DNA from: CAZAIO01 sp964485235
GTDB taxonomy: Bacteria > Chloroflexota > Dehalococcoidia > GIF9 > UBA5629
NCBI GenBank assembly: GCA_964485235.1
Contig: CAZAIO010000007.1
Location: 1-43,317, forward strand
DNA length: 43,317 bases
Reading direction: 5' to 3'
Part shown: piece by piece, positions 1-9,110 of the stretch
Position numbering within the stretch: the stretch's first letter is position 1
How the letters are laid out: each line of letters opens with the position of its first letter
Notes under the pieces: model-generated
What the model was told of the DNA's origin: nothing
The model's database searches: none
What the model saw: only the letters and a program-made list of their open reading frames with translations
Made by a program: the position numbers and the translations under genes

Positions 1-64
1 GAACTATTTAAATAGAAGTTTTTTATGGCATTAACAGATAAAAATAAACAAGGAGTCTGATCAG

Positions 65-1096
65 GTGACACTGGAACTGCCTGAAGATATTTCCGTTAAA
101 AAGGCTTCTGCATATTATCCTGTCCACTGGCAAAGCAGGATATACGCATTTATCTTCCTTCTTGTTCTGCTTGTAATTATTATCATAGCCACGTCCGCGA
201 TCGGCAGCACGCATATTTCACTGACCGGCGCATTGACTGAAAGCGAAAAAATGATCATCTTTCAGATCAGACTGCCGCGTATAATTCTGGCGGGGCTGGC
301 GGGGGCTGCGCTCTCTGTAGCAGGTACCACCTATCAGGGCCTTTTCCGCAACCCGCTTGCAGACCCATACCTTATCGGCGTTGCCCAGGGAGCGGGCCTC
401 GGAGCGATTGTCGGGTTTCTACTCCCTTCAGCATGGCAGATCGCTACTATACCTGTTCTGGCATTTGCCGGGGCAGTTGTAGCAGTGTTGATTGTCTCAT
501 CGATCGCCAGAGTCGGCAAAAGCCTGCCGATGACCACGCTCATACTCGCAGGAGTCGCGCTCGGCGCATTTCTCGGTGCGATTATGTCCTATCTCATGAT
601 AGCATCGGGAGAAAAACTGCACAGCATTGTTCTGTGGCTCCTCGGCACCCTGTCTATCGCTAACTGGTCTCAGGTATTTATGGTAACGCCGTATATATTG
701 ATTGGAATAATAGTCATTTGTCTTTACGCCCGGCCGTTAAATGTCATGCAGCTTGACGAAGAACAGGCGCAGCAACTTGGAATTAATGTAGAGAGAGTGA
801 AAATAATCCTGCTCGCGGCAGCAACGCTCATTACAGCTGCAGCGATATCCTTCTGTGGTATTATCGGTTTTGTCGGTATCATCATCCCTCACGCAGTACG
901 TCTTATCTGGGGCCCCGATCACCGTTTCCTTCTTCCCCTGTCCACAGTAGCCGGAGCGATTTTTCTTATCCTTGCCGATACTGCGGCAAGGACATTGCTG
1001 GCTCCCGCTGAAATACCTATCGGCGTTATAACAGCATTCATCGGAGCACCGTTCTTTCTTTATCTGCTTCGACAGAAGAAGAGGGCTTTGTTCTGA
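65..1096 (+). CDS. btuC: Corrinoid ABC transporter permease (BtuC/FecCD family)
   Basis: This is a 343-residue polytopic inner-membrane protein of the BtuC/FecCD permease family, which forms the channel for cobalamin or siderophore import. After a short cytoplasmic N-terminus it has about 9-10 hydrophobic segments. Typical family motifs are visible: RLPRIILAGLAGAALSVAG near residue 75, then GxxxQGLFRNPLADPYLIG, and GFVGIIIPHAVRLIWGPDHR near residue 270. The start is GTG at 65, with AGGAG at 51-55. The stop overlaps the next ATG (TGATG), so it is probably translationally coupled to the ATPase. Because it leads a corrinoid salvage operon, a corrinoid is the likely substrate. A substrate-binding protein gene (btuF) would be expected just upstream, outside the window. 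The family is certain; corrinoid rather than iron-chelate specificity rests on context. Confidence 0.93.
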   Translation: MTLELPEDISVKKASAYYPVHWQSRIYAFIFLLVLLVIIIIATSAIGSTHISLTGALTESEKMIIFQIRLPRIILAGLAGAALSVAGTTYQGLFRNPLADPYLIGVAQGAGLGAIVGFLLPSAWQIATIPVLAFAGAVVAVLIVSSIARVGKSLPMTTLILAGVALGAFLGAIMSYLMIASGEKLHSIVLWLLGTLSIANWSQVFMVTPYILIGIIVICLYARPLNVMQLDEEQAQQLGINVERVKIILLAAATLITAAAISFCGIIGFVGIIIPHAVRLIWGPDHRFLLPLSTVAGAIFLILADTAARTLLAPAEIPIGVITAFIGAPFFLYLLRQKKRALF

Positions 1097-1896
1097 TGCT
1101 GAAACTACGTTTACAAAATGTTACTCTCGGATACGGAAAGAAAGTTACGCTTTCCGATATCAACATCGAAGCAAGTCCGGGGGAAATAGTCGGTATCATC
1201 GGCCCCAATGGTTCGGGGAAAACAACACTTATCCGCGGTATGACACGATTGCTCGCTCCCCTCTCCGGAAGTGTTCATATAAACGGTTATAACATCCGGA
1301 ATATGAAGGCAAATGAGCTGGCGCGTTTTGTGGCGGTAGTACCTCAGAATACTGAACTGCCGAAGCTTTTTACTGCATTTGAAGTAGTTTTGATGGGACG
1401 TACACCTCACCTCGGGCTCCTGCGGTATGAGGGAGAAAGCGATATTGCAATCGTGCAAAAAGCGATGGAAGCCACTCAGACCCTCGCATTTGCTAACCGG
1501 AAAGTCGGTGAACTATCCGGTGGCGAAATACAACGCCTTATCATCGCCCGCGCCCTGGCACAGGAGCCGGAAATTATGCTCTTCGATGAACCGACGGCAC
1601 ATCTGGACATTAATTATCAGGTCGAAATACTGGACCTGGTACGTCGTTTATGCCTTGAACAAAACCTTATCGTCCTAATCGCACTACACGACCTCAATCT
1701 TGCCGTGCAATATTGCAATAGACTTATCATTCTCCATAACGGCAGAATCCACAGCCAGGGCAACCCCAAAGACGTAATCAACAGCAGTACGATTAAAGAA
1801 GTTTTCGGTGCGAACGTACTTGTATACCCGCATCCGGTAAATAACCTGCCTTCAACTTTTATACTGTCCGATAAATACCGGCAAGGTCGGGAATAG
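1096..1896 (+). CDS. btuD: Corrinoid ABC transporter ATP-binding protein
   Basis: This is a 266-residue ABC ATPase that powers the BtuC permease. The Walker A motif GPNGSGKT lies at residues 36-43, the signature is LSGGEIQ near 139, Walker B is LFDEPTAHLD near 160, and the switch histidine is in ALHDLNL. It belongs to the FepC/BtuD class. The ATG overlaps the stop of the permease gene by one base, and its own stop TAG overlaps the GTG start of cbiB. The tail of about 30 residues after the nucleotide-binding domain is normal for the family. It acts on the cytoplasmic face of the membrane. Confidence 0.94.
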   Translation: MLKLRLQNVTLGYGKKVTLSDINIEASPGEIVGIIGPNGSGKTTLIRGMTRLLAPLSGSVHINGYNIRNMKANELARFVAVVPQNTELPKLFTAFEVVLMGRTPHLGLLRYEGESDIAIVQKAMEATQTLAFANRKVGELSGGEIQRLIIARALAQEPEIMLFDEPTAHLDINYQVEILDLVRRLCLEQNLIVLIALHDLNLAVQYCNRLIILHNGRIHSQGNPKDVINSSTIKEVFGANVLVYPHPVNNLPSTFILSDKYRQGRE

Positions 1897-2843
1897 TGAT
1901 CGAGCTGAACGCAATACAGGTAATTTCCATACTCGTCATTGCCGCCGGTATCGACCTTATTTTCGGTGATCCCCCGAACGCTCTTCACCCGGTTGCGTGG
2001 CTTGGTAAATTCATATCGCTTCAATTGAAACTCACTCCACGGAGCGGAAAGACCAGGCAGTTTCTCTTCGGTATTATTATCGTCCTGTTCACAACAGGAG
2101 TAATACTGGCTTTACTCTACCTGTTTGAATATTATGTCAATAACTTCAATATTGTTGTCTACACTGCGTGTATTGCGGTCCTGCTCAAGTTCACATTCTC
2201 CATAAAGGGACTAAAAAAAGCTGTCTCCGTAATCAAACTTTCACTGGTGCAGGACGACCTTGATAAAGCACGTAAAGAGTTAAAAGCCCTCGTGAGCCGC
2301 GACACCACGAGTCTCGATAAAAAACAGATCGTTTCGGCTGCGATCGAATCGCTCGCTGAAAACGCCTGTGATAGTTTCGTTGCACCGCTCTTCTATTTTA
2401 TTATCTTCGGGCTGCCCGGTGCGGCAGCATACCGTATCATCAATACGTTCGACGCGATGATAGGCTATCACGGGAAATGGGAATATACCGGAAAATTCGC
2501 CGCCCGCTGCGATGACGTGGTTAACTTTATTCCTGCGAGGATAACTGCACTTATTATTATCGCGGCATCGTGGCTGTGTAAAAAAAACGCAGGGCTTGCC
2601 TGGCATACGATGCTTCGCGACAGCAGAAAGACACAGAGCCCGAACGCAGGGCTGACTATGAGCGCCATTGCAGGAGCACTCGACATACAGCTTGAAAAAA
2701 CGGGACAGTACATACTGGGAAACGGGCACAGTCCTCTGTCTGCCGGTACTATTGACGCATCACTATGTGTAATTACCACGGCCGCACTGCTCTGGACAGG
2801 ACTTCTTATTCTCTCACAGGTGGTCTATTATGTTATCTCCTAA
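1896..2843 (+). CDS. cbiB: Adenosylcobinamide-phosphate synthase CbiB
   Basis: This 315-residue integral membrane protein condenses adenosylcobyric acid with aminopropanol (or its phosphate) to make adenosylcobinamide (phosphate). Family landmarks are GIDLIFGDPPNALHPVAWLG near the N-terminus, AIESLAENACDSFVAPLFY in the middle, NTFDAMIGYHGKWEYTGKFAARCDDV, and the late SPNAGLTMSAIAGAL segment. The start is GTG, overlapping the btuD stop by one base. The 3' end overlaps cobD by 14 bp. CbiB followed by the decarboxylase that makes its amine substrate is a coherent pair. It lies in the middle of the salvage operon. Confidence 0.95.
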   Translation: MIELNAIQVISILVIAAGIDLIFGDPPNALHPVAWLGKFISLQLKLTPRSGKTRQFLFGIIIVLFTTGVILALLYLFEYYVNNFNIVVYTACIAVLLKFTFSIKGLKKAVSVIKLSLVQDDLDKARKELKALVSRDTTSLDKKQIVSAAIESLAENACDSFVAPLFYFIIFGLPGAAAYRIINTFDAMIGYHGKWEYTGKFAARCDDVVNFIPARITALIIIAASWLCKKNAGLAWHTMLRDSRKTQSPNAGLTMSAIAGALDIQLEKTGQYILGNGHSPLSAGTIDASLCVITTAALLWTGLLILSQVVYYVIS

Positions 2844-3927
2844 ACCGCATATTGCGGGACTTCCTCCCACAGTACACGGAAGCATTGACTACAGGGAAAT
2901 CGCTGCGCTCGGCATTTCGCCGGATGCCATCCTGGACTTCAGCGTGAACTGCAACCCTTACGGCCCGCCACCGGCGATACATGATAGTATTGCTCCGCTT
3001 AATATCGACCGCTATCCCGATACTGAATCCTCCGAACTCTGCGATACGCTGGCAAAAAAACTGAACATTCCTGCAGAATGCATTATAGCCGGAAGCGGCA
3101 CAACAGAGCTGATAAGGTTAGTAGCGCTTGCATTTTTTAACCCGGGCGACACGGTGCTCATTCCCCGGCCGACATACAGCGAATATGAGACATCATGCCG
3201 TATTGTAAATGCAAAGGTTACCGGTAATCCGGTATTCGAACCTCCGGCATTCCAGCCCGATACCGGCAAAATAATTGAAGCAATACACAAATACCGTCCC
3301 CGCGGTATTTTTCTGTGCAATCCGAATAACCCGACCGGGCAATATCTCTCCGGAAGTGAAATGGCGGAAATACTGTCGCACGCTCCCGACAGCCTCGTTG
3401 TGATCGATGAAGCATATGTCGCTTTTACCGAAAATACGTGGCGGTCTTCCCCTCTCATCGATTCGGGCAACGTGATAATTTTACGGTCCATGACAAAAGA
3501 TTATGCTCTGGCGGGCCTGCGCATCGGTTACGCCCTGTCGGACAAAGACACGATAAATACGTTGATGCGCTTAAAACCGCCGTGGAACGTTAATGTATTC
3601 GCACAGAGAGCAGCGATACATGCTCTGAACGAGCAAAATTATATCGATGAATGTGCCGCCAGAATCAAAGAGGCAAAGGACTATCTCATTAAGGAACTGA
3701 CGGCCCTCGGCTTTTCTGTCGTGCCTTCAAAGACCAACTTTTTCATGGTCAGGGTGTTAGATGCTGCTGCATTCAGAAAAGACCTTCTGAAAAAAGGAAT
3801 ACTTGTGCGCGACTGTACGTCGTTCGGCTTTCCTCGATACATCCGCATTGCGCCGCGAACATTGTCCGAATGCGTGAAGCTTGTCGATACCGTTAAAGAA
3901 TTGGGGGCAGAGCTATATGCCGGCTAA
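2830..3927 (+). CDS. cobD: L-threonine-O-3-phosphate decarboxylase (CobD), PLP fold type I
   Basis: This 365-residue PLP enzyme of the aminotransferase class I/II fold probably makes aminopropanol phosphate for the CbiB step. The N-terminal motif HGSIDYREIAALG...LDFSVNCNPYGPP is typical of CobD. The PLP-contacting segments are CNPNNPTGQYL, VVIDEAYVAF and SMTKDYALAGLRIGYA, which carries the Schiff-base lysine, and the C-terminal IRIAPRT holds the substrate arginine. HisC is the close relative. The operon position between cbiB and cbiP favours CobD. The gene overlaps cbiB by 14 bp and its last codons overlap the cbiP start by 11 bp. Confidence 0.9.
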   Translation: MLSPKPHIAGLPPTVHGSIDYREIAALGISPDAILDFSVNCNPYGPPPAIHDSIAPLNIDRYPDTESSELCDTLAKKLNIPAECIIAGSGTTELIRLVALAFFNPGDTVLIPRPTYSEYETSCRIVNAKVTGNPVFEPPAFQPDTGKIIEAIHKYRPRGIFLCNPNNPTGQYLSGSEMAEILSHAPDSLVVIDEAYVAFTENTWRSSPLIDSGNVIILRSMTKDYALAGLRIGYALSDKDTINTLMRLKPPWNVNVFAQRAAIHALNEQNYIDECAARIKEAKDYLIKELTALGFSVVPSKTNFFMVRVLDAAAFRKDLLKKGILVRDCTSFGFPRYIRIAPRTLSECVKLVDTVKELGAELYAG

Positions 3928-5431
3928 AACATTGATGATACAGGGTACCGCTTCATCTGTGGGCAAAAGCATCCTTGTCGCCGCATTATGCCGTATCTTC
4001 GTTCAGGATGGATATAAAGTAGCCCCGTTCAAGTCGCAAAATATGGCACTCAACTCATTCGTTACAAAAGAAGGCGGAGAGATCGGCCGCGCACAGGCCG
4101 TCCAGGCTGAAGCAGCAGGCATCGAACCGTCCGTACATATGAACCCGGTCCTGCTTAAACCGGAAGCCGACTCGTACTCGCAGGTTATTGTACGCGGCAA
4201 GGTCGTCACCCGAATGGAAGCCGGAAAGTATTATGAGTATACAGGTAAGCTCCTGAAAACGATTGAGGAATCCCTGGATATACTTCGCTCGAAATACGAT
4301 TTAGTGATAATAGAGGGCGCCGGAAGCCCGGCGGAAATAAACCTTAAAAAGAGAGAGATCGCCAACATGCGGATTGCCCGTATGGCAAACGCTCCCGTTT
4401 TCCTTGTAGGCGATATCGACAGGGGCGGCGTTTTCGCCTCACTGCTCGGTACGCTGACCCTGCTCAGTAGAAATGAACGTATGGTCGTTCAGGGCATTAT
4501 CGTCAACAAGTTCCGCGGCGATATCTCCCTGCTCGAACCGGGACTGGAAGTACTGGAAAAACGTACAGGAAAGCCTGTACTCGGAGTTATCCCTTACATA
4601 AGGAATATCAATATCGCCCAGGAGGACTCGGTATTTCTGGATGAACGGCCTGTATCACTGTCTGGCAGCGGCCTTCACATCGACGTCATCAGGCTTCCCC
4701 ATATTTCCAATTATGACGACTTCGACCCTCTGGAAGAGTTCGGGTGTACCGTACATTATGTCACTTCCCCGTCGGAACTCCGTAACCCTGACCTCATCAT
4801 AATCCCGGGTACCAAGAATACTGTGAGCGACCTGGTTGCTATTCAACACAACGGTATTGCGGACGCTATTCGCAGGCACCTTGATAAAGGCATACCGGTC
4901 ATGGGAATTTGCGGCGGCTTCCAGATGCTGGGGTCGAGAATAGTCGACCCTCTATCGATCGAATCGAACCGGTCCTCCGTGCAGGGGCTCAGTTTGCTCG
5001 ATATCGAAACAGTATTCTGCGAGGAGAAAACGACGAACCAGATAAAAGCACAAATTATCGCCGATTCCGGAATGCTGAAAGGGCTGAAGGGCGTGGAACT
5101 ACAAGGATATGAAATCCACATGGGGCAGGTAGAGAGTAAACATAGTACTCCTGCTTTTCATATAGTCGAAACACAAAAAGGTCATGAAGACCATTTCGAC
5201 GGTATCATCGGAAACAACGGAAACATACTGGGCACATTTATTCACGGTATCTTTCACAACCGTGAATTTACCGGTGACTTTCTCGAAAACATCAGGCAGA
5301 TCCGCGGACTGCCGGCATCCTCCACAATCACACAGGAAGTCACAAAGGACAGGTACGACAGGCTGGCGGACATTGTGAGGAATAGTCTGGACATGGTAAA
5401 GGTCCGGAAAATCATCGAGGAACACGGGTAA
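3917..5431 (+). CDS. cbiP: Cobyric acid synthase (CbiP/CobQ)
   Basis: This glutamine-dependent amidotransferase (504 residues from the chosen start) amidates four side chains of adenosylcobyrinic acid a,c-diamide. The N-terminal dethiobiotin-synthetase-like ATPase begins with LMIQGTASSVGKS, followed by PFKSQNMALNS and VIIEGAGSPAEINL. The C-terminal class I glutaminase has the nucleophile in MGICGGFQMLG and the catalytic His in GTFIHGIF. I chose ATG 3917, with GGGGCAG upstream, over an in-frame upstream ATG at 3881, because family proteins start at the MPAKTLMIQGT-like segment. It overlaps cobD by 11 bp. Its presence suggests the cell can process incomplete corrinoids, though no ring-building genes are in view. 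Confidence 0.95.
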   Translation: MPAKTLMIQGTASSVGKSILVAALCRIFVQDGYKVAPFKSQNMALNSFVTKEGGEIGRAQAVQAEAAGIEPSVHMNPVLLKPEADSYSQVIVRGKVVTRMEAGKYYEYTGKLLKTIEESLDILRSKYDLVIIEGAGSPAEINLKKREIANMRIARMANAPVFLVGDIDRGGVFASLLGTLTLLSRNERMVVQGIIVNKFRGDISLLEPGLEVLEKRTGKPVLGVIPYIRNINIAQEDSVFLDERPVSLSGSGLHIDVIRLPHISNYDDFDPLEEFGCTVHYVTSPSELRNPDLIIIPGTKNTVSDLVAIQHNGIADAIRRHLDKGIPVMGICGGFQMLGSRIVDPLSIESNRSSVQGLSLLDIETVFCEEKTTNQIKAQIIADSGMLKGLKGVELQGYEIHMGQVESKHSTPAFHIVETQKGHEDHFDGIIGNNGNILGTFIHGIFHNREFTGDFLENIRQIRGLPASSTITQEVTKDRYDRLADIVRNSLDMVKVRKIIEEHG

Positions 5432-5432
5432 T

Positions 5433-5957
5433 ATGACGAAGAAAAACTCACGGGGACTGATCCATGTATATACCGGAAACGGCAAAGGAAAGACCACTGC
5501 AGCTCTGGGGCTGGCAGTTCGGGCGGCAGGTCACAACCAGAAAGTGGTATTCATCCAGTTCATCAAAGGCATATCGACAGGGGAACTCCTTTTTGTGAAA
5601 AAATATAAAGCATTCGATATAGTCCGGACAAGTACCGGCAACGCCCTGAAAAAACAGGATGAACAGCTTCGCAACGAGGCACAGAAGACGCTTGCTTATG
5701 CAGGAAAGGCAATCACTGACGGCAATTACGACCTGATTGTGCTCGACGAGATCTGCTTTGCACTCCACAGAGGACTGCTCGATATAGGGCAGGTGCTCGA
5801 ACTGCTTGATAACAAGCCGGATAACCTTGAACTTGTGTTGACCGGGCGCAATGCCCCAAAGGAATTGATCGAACGTGCCGACCTTGTTACGGAAATGTCG
5901 TTGATCAAACACCCCTACAACGAAGGGATCGCGGCGAGAAAAGGTATAGAGTATTAA
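5433..5957 (+). CDS. cobA: Cob(I)yrinic acid a,c-diamide adenosyltransferase (CobA/CobO/BtuR type)
   Basis: This 174-residue ATP:corrinoid adenosyltransferase attaches the 5'-deoxyadenosyl ligand to cob(I) corrinoids. The N-terminal P-loop is YTGNGKGKTTAALGLAVRA near residues 14-31. VVFIQFIKG follows, then DLIVLDEICFALHRGLL and ELVLTGRNAPKELIERADLVTEM, which is diagnostic for the BtuR/CobO family. The length is normal. It starts one base after the cbiP stop and sits 14 bp before cobT. Confidence 0.95.
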   Translation: MTKKNSRGLIHVYTGNGKGKTTAALGLAVRAAGHNQKVVFIQFIKGISTGELLFVKKYKAFDIVRTSTGNALKKQDEQLRNEAQKTLAYAGKAITDGNYDLIVLDEICFALHRGLLDIGQVLELLDNKPDNLELVLTGRNAPKELIERADLVTEMSLIKHPYNEGIAARKGIEY

Positions 5958-5971
5958 TAGAATGGGGAACT

Positions 5972-7045
5972 ATGAGACCGTTATCAGATAAACTGGACCG
6001 TATAGTAAAATCGATTGCACCGCTGGATAAGGAGGCAATGGCTGCCGCGGAGAAACGTCAGGACGACCTCACCAAGCCGAGGGGCAGCCTGGGCAGGCTG
6101 GAAGAGCTATCGATACAGATCGCGGGCATCAAGGCAGACCCATCTCCAAAGATCGAACATAAGGCTATAGTGACAATGGCTGCCGATCACGGCGTGGTAA
6201 AAGAAGGCGTATCGCTTTACCCGCAGGAAGTCACCAGCCAGATGGTACTCAACTTTCTGAAAGGCGGTGCCGGAATAAATGTGCTGGCAAAACATATCGG
6301 TGCACGCAACATTATAGTGGACATGGGTGTGATAGGCGGATTTGCCCCGACACCCGGGCTGATCTGCAAGATGATAGACTTCGGAACAAAGAACATGGCG
6401 CAGGGACCCGCCATGACCAGGCAACAGGCCCTTGATACGCTCGAAGCGGGGATCGATATAGTGAACGATGAAGAGAAAAAAAGACTCGATATCATCGGCA
6501 CAGGCGACATGGGCATAGGCAATACGACGGCGAGCAGCGCGATATTTGCAGCGATAAGCGGCTTTCCTGTAGATAAGATAACCGGACGCGGCACAGGCAT
6601 CGACGACAGGCAGTTGTCAGAAAAGATCGCGACGATAGAAAAAGCGCTCGCTGTAAACACGCCTGACCCGGAGGACGCAGTAGATGTGCTCGCTAAAGTG
6701 GGCGGATTTGAGATAGGCGGGCTCGCCGGTGTTATCCTAGGTGCTGCTTCAAAAAGGATTCCCGTTGTCATCGACGGGTTTATATCGGGAGCAGCGGCGC
6801 TCATCGCCGCCGATATATCACCGCAGGTTAAAGACTATTATATCGCGTCACACTGCTCCGTGGAGCCGGGGCACAGGCTTCTACTGGAATATCTCAACCT
6901 GTCGCCTCTTATAGACCTGAATATGCGTCTCGGGGAAGGTACAGGCGCAGCACTGGGCATATTCCTGGCGGAAGCAGCCGTGAAAATCCTCAACGAGATG
7001 TCGACTTTCAGCGAAGCAGGCGTAAGCGATATTGAACCGGAATAA
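5972..7045 (+). CDS. cobT: Nicotinate-nucleotide:dimethylbenzimidazole phosphoribosyltransferase (CobT)
   Basis: This 357-residue cytosolic enzyme activates the lower-ligand base by transferring phosphoribose from nicotinate mononucleotide to give alpha-ribazole phosphate. The family signatures are RQDDLTKPRGSLGRLE near residue 28, MAADHGVVKEGVSLYPQEVT near 70, GTGDMGIGNTTASSAI, and the C-terminal RLGEGTGAALGIFLAEAA with the catalytic glutamate. The length matches CobT. It is followed after 17 bp by cobS. No lower-ligand base synthesis gene is visible, so the base is probably scavenged. Confidence 0.96.
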   Translation: MRPLSDKLDRIVKSIAPLDKEAMAAAEKRQDDLTKPRGSLGRLEELSIQIAGIKADPSPKIEHKAIVTMAADHGVVKEGVSLYPQEVTSQMVLNFLKGGAGINVLAKHIGARNIIVDMGVIGGFAPTPGLICKMIDFGTKNMAQGPAMTRQQALDTLEAGIDIVNDEEKKRLDIIGTGDMGIGNTTASSAIFAAISGFPVDKITGRGTGIDDRQLSEKIATIEKALAVNTPDPEDAVDVLAKVGGFEIGGLAGVILGAASKRIPVVIDGFISGAAALIAADISPQVKDYYIASHCSVEPGHRLLLEYLNLSPLIDLNMRLGEGTGAALGIFLAEAAVKILNEMSTFSEAGVSDIEPE

Positions 7046-7062
7046 TAAGAGGAAATAGTTAA

Positions 7063-7797
7063 TTGGGCTTTTTTATCGCACTGAAATTTTTAACGGTATT
7101 TCCGGGACCTGAGCCGAAGGAAATGAAGGACAGCCTGTTCGGGAGGTCGCTGGCATATTTCCCACTCGTCGGGTTATTGCTCGGAGGAGTGCTGTTCGGC
7201 CTGTATTACGGCCTTATGTACATCCTGCCGGAGCAATTGGTAACTATACTGACACTGCTGGCGCTCGCAATAATGACGGGCGCTCACCATCTCGACGGTC
7301 TCGCCGATACGTTCGACGGTATTACCGGCAGCAAGCCCAGAGAGAGGCGGCTTGAGATTATGTCCGACAGCCGCACCGGCGCTATCGGCGTGGTTGCAGT
7401 TATCTTCCTTGTCATTATTAAGTATGTCGCATTGTTATCCGCTATCGACCCGCTAACAGCATTACTGCTCATGACGGTATTAAGCCGCTGGGTGGTAGTC
7501 TGTACTATTTTTTTCTTTCCCTATGCAAAACAGGCAGGCATGGGACTGTTATTCAAACAGGGAGTCAGATGGTACACACTGGTTATTGCCACCATTTTGT
7601 CGTTAACTATTTCACTTGTTCTTCTACAATGGTGGGGAATCATACTCACGATCGCATTACTATTGGTAGTCACAGGCATTGCCATCTTCTTCAATAGACG
7701 CCTGGGCGGACTGACCGGTGACTGCTATGGCGCAATCATAGAACTTTCCGAGGCTATCACACTGATTTCAATTATTGTAATTTCTATCTGGTTATAA
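7063..7797 (+). CDS. cobS: Adenosylcobinamide-GDP ribazoletransferase (cobalamin synthase CobS)
   Basis: This 244-residue membrane enzyme joins adenosylcobinamide-GDP to alpha-ribazole (phosphate) to complete cobalamin. The N-terminal GFFIALKFLTVFPGP and the metal-binding motif HHLDGLADTFDGITG near residue 75 are diagnostic, followed by RRLEIMSDSRTGAIGVVAV. The C-terminal RRLGGLTGDCYGAIIELSE motif is intact. There are about 6-7 membrane segments. The start appears to be TTG at 7063, preceded by AAGAGGA ending about 10 nt upstream. The first real gap in the operon (about 130 bp) follows. Confidence 0.94.
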   Translation: MGFFIALKFLTVFPGPEPKEMKDSLFGRSLAYFPLVGLLLGGVLFGLYYGLMYILPEQLVTILTLLALAIMTGAHHLDGLADTFDGITGSKPRERRLEIMSDSRTGAIGVVAVIFLVIIKYVALLSAIDPLTALLLMTVLSRWVVVCTIFFFPYAKQAGMGLLFKQGVRWYTLVIATILSLTISLVLLQWWGIILTIALLLVVTGIAIFFNRRLGGLTGDCYGAIIELSEAITLISIIVISIWL

Positions 7798-7862
7798 TTT
7801 ACACACGGAAACAATAAAATAACGCCGGTGAAATTAACTCCGGTCTGTCGAACAGACGTTTC

Positions 7863-7891
7863 CCGGTATATATTCATCATATATATACCGG
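7863..7891. repeat. 11-bp perfect inverted repeat between cobS and the MFS gene
   Basis: The arms CCGGTATATAT (7863-7873) and ATATATACCGG (7881-7891) are perfect reverse complements around a 7-nt loop. There is no T-run after it on either strand, so it is not a classical terminator. It lies 35 bp before the downstream ATG. It could be an operator, an mRNA-processing or stability hairpin, or an attenuating structure in the only sizeable gap of the operon. Confidence 0.6.
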
Positions 7892-7925
7892 ACCATTATA
7901 TAGAGGGGATACCTGATAGCCAAAC

Positions 7926-9110
7926 ATGCTAAGACATAACAACGGGAGATTGCTTAATTCAATCGTTACATTTCTTAGCTTTATCGATACCAATCTGCTA
8001 ATACCTGTCATTGCACTTTATGCATCATCCCTCGGCGCGCATGTCGGGCTCATCGGCATACTCGTCGGCATTTATTCGGTGACAAACTTTCTTGTAAATA
8101 TTTTTGCAGGTCCCTGGATCGACAGGTTTGGTTTTAAGAAACCCCTTATTATCGGGATGTTCAGCGATGCACTGGCAATGTTCTTCTATTCATTGTGCAA
8201 ACTCCCCTGGCAACTTGCATTTGTCCGGGCTTTTCACGGCGCCGGAGGAGGACTTACCGGCCCTGCCACAATGTCGGCCACCGGTAACTATGCGCAGGCG
8301 AGCGGCAAGGCAAAAGCGATGAGCTATTATGGTATCGCAATTGCTGCAGCGACCCTTGCTGGTCATGGCGCCGGAGGAGCAATTGCAACACATATGGGCT
8401 ACCACTTCCTGTTCTATACCGGTTCGGGTCTACTGGCGGCTGGAATCGTTATCGCCCTTTTCCTCCCCTCCTTCAATAAAAAAGAGACAAAAGACGATAA
8501 AAAAACGGTAAACGTTCATTTGCGTGACTTCTTTTCCCTTTTCAAGAGAGATGACCTTTCTGTTTCCTATTGCTCAATATTCGCCCAGTATTTCTCTTTC
8601 GGCGGAGTAGTCGCGCTTCTGCCGCTTCATGTTGCATCACTGCATATGGAAGCGGTCCATGTCGGCATATTGCTTGTAATTTTCAGCATCATGTTCATTA
8701 TCGTTCAATTCGTAGCGGGAGGTATGTCCGACAGAACAGGGAGATTGAAGCCCACTGCTCTGGCGCTTTCGTTGATATGTATTGCGCTGGTAGCCATACC
8801 GTTCACAACCGGATTTACCGCACTGGCAATCGTCATGGCTCTTTACGGAACAGGATATGGTATACTTTTCCCTGCTATATCAGCGTTGCTGATTGACCAA
8901 TCTTCGGAAGATGAATATGGCAGAGTTACCGGCCTGTTTCATGCACTGATCACTGCCGGAGTGGCGATCGGAGCACCGGTAGCCGGGTGGATCGCTGCAG
9001 CGAGCAGTCTTAAGACAGGGTTGCTTATCACACCTGTAGCTGTTGTAGTAGCATTGGGGTTAACATTTATAAAATTGAACGGTATCAGAACTGATGTCTA
9101 TGAACGATAA
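7926..9110 (+). CDS. Major facilitator superfamily transporter embedded in the cobalamin operon
   Basis: This is a 394-residue MFS protein with about 12 hydrophobic segments in two six-helix halves. The halves are joined by a basic loop near residues 180-200 (KKETKDDKKT). The MFS loop 2-3 signature is visible as GPWIDRFGFKKPLIIG near residue 63, and its second-half counterpart as GGMSDRTGRLKPTAL near residue 262. An in-frame stop at 7917-7919 fixes the upstream limit. The best Shine-Dalgarno-like AGAGGGG is about 16 nt from ATG 7926, so the exact start is uncertain. The 3' end overlaps cobU by 17 bp, which ties it to the salvage operon. The substrate cannot be read from sequence. Corrinoid, corrinoid precursor, lower-ligand base or an unrelated compound are all possible. 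Confidence 0.87.
   Translation: MLRHNNGRLLNSIVTFLSFIDTNLLIPVIALYASSLGAHVGLIGILVGIYSVTNFLVNIFAGPWIDRFGFKKPLIIGMFSDALAMFFYSLCKLPWQLAFVRAFHGAGGGLTGPATMSATGNYAQASGKAKAMSYYGIAIAAATLAGHGAGGAIATHMGYHFLFYTGSGLLAAGIVIALFLPSFNKKETKDDKKTVNVHLRDFFSLFKRDDLSVSYCSIFAQYFSFGGVVALLPLHVASLHMEAVHVGILLVIFSIMFIIVQFVAGGMSDRTGRLKPTALALSLICIALVAIPFTTGFTALAIVMALYGTGYGILFPAISALLIDQSSEDEYGRVTGLFHALITAGVAIGAPVAGWIAAASSLKTGLLITPVAVVVALGLTFIKLNGIRTDVYER

Noticed and set aside
1..64. End of a btuF-like gene at the left edge
   Set aside because: All frames stop within the first 60 bases and too few codons are visible to identify a protein.
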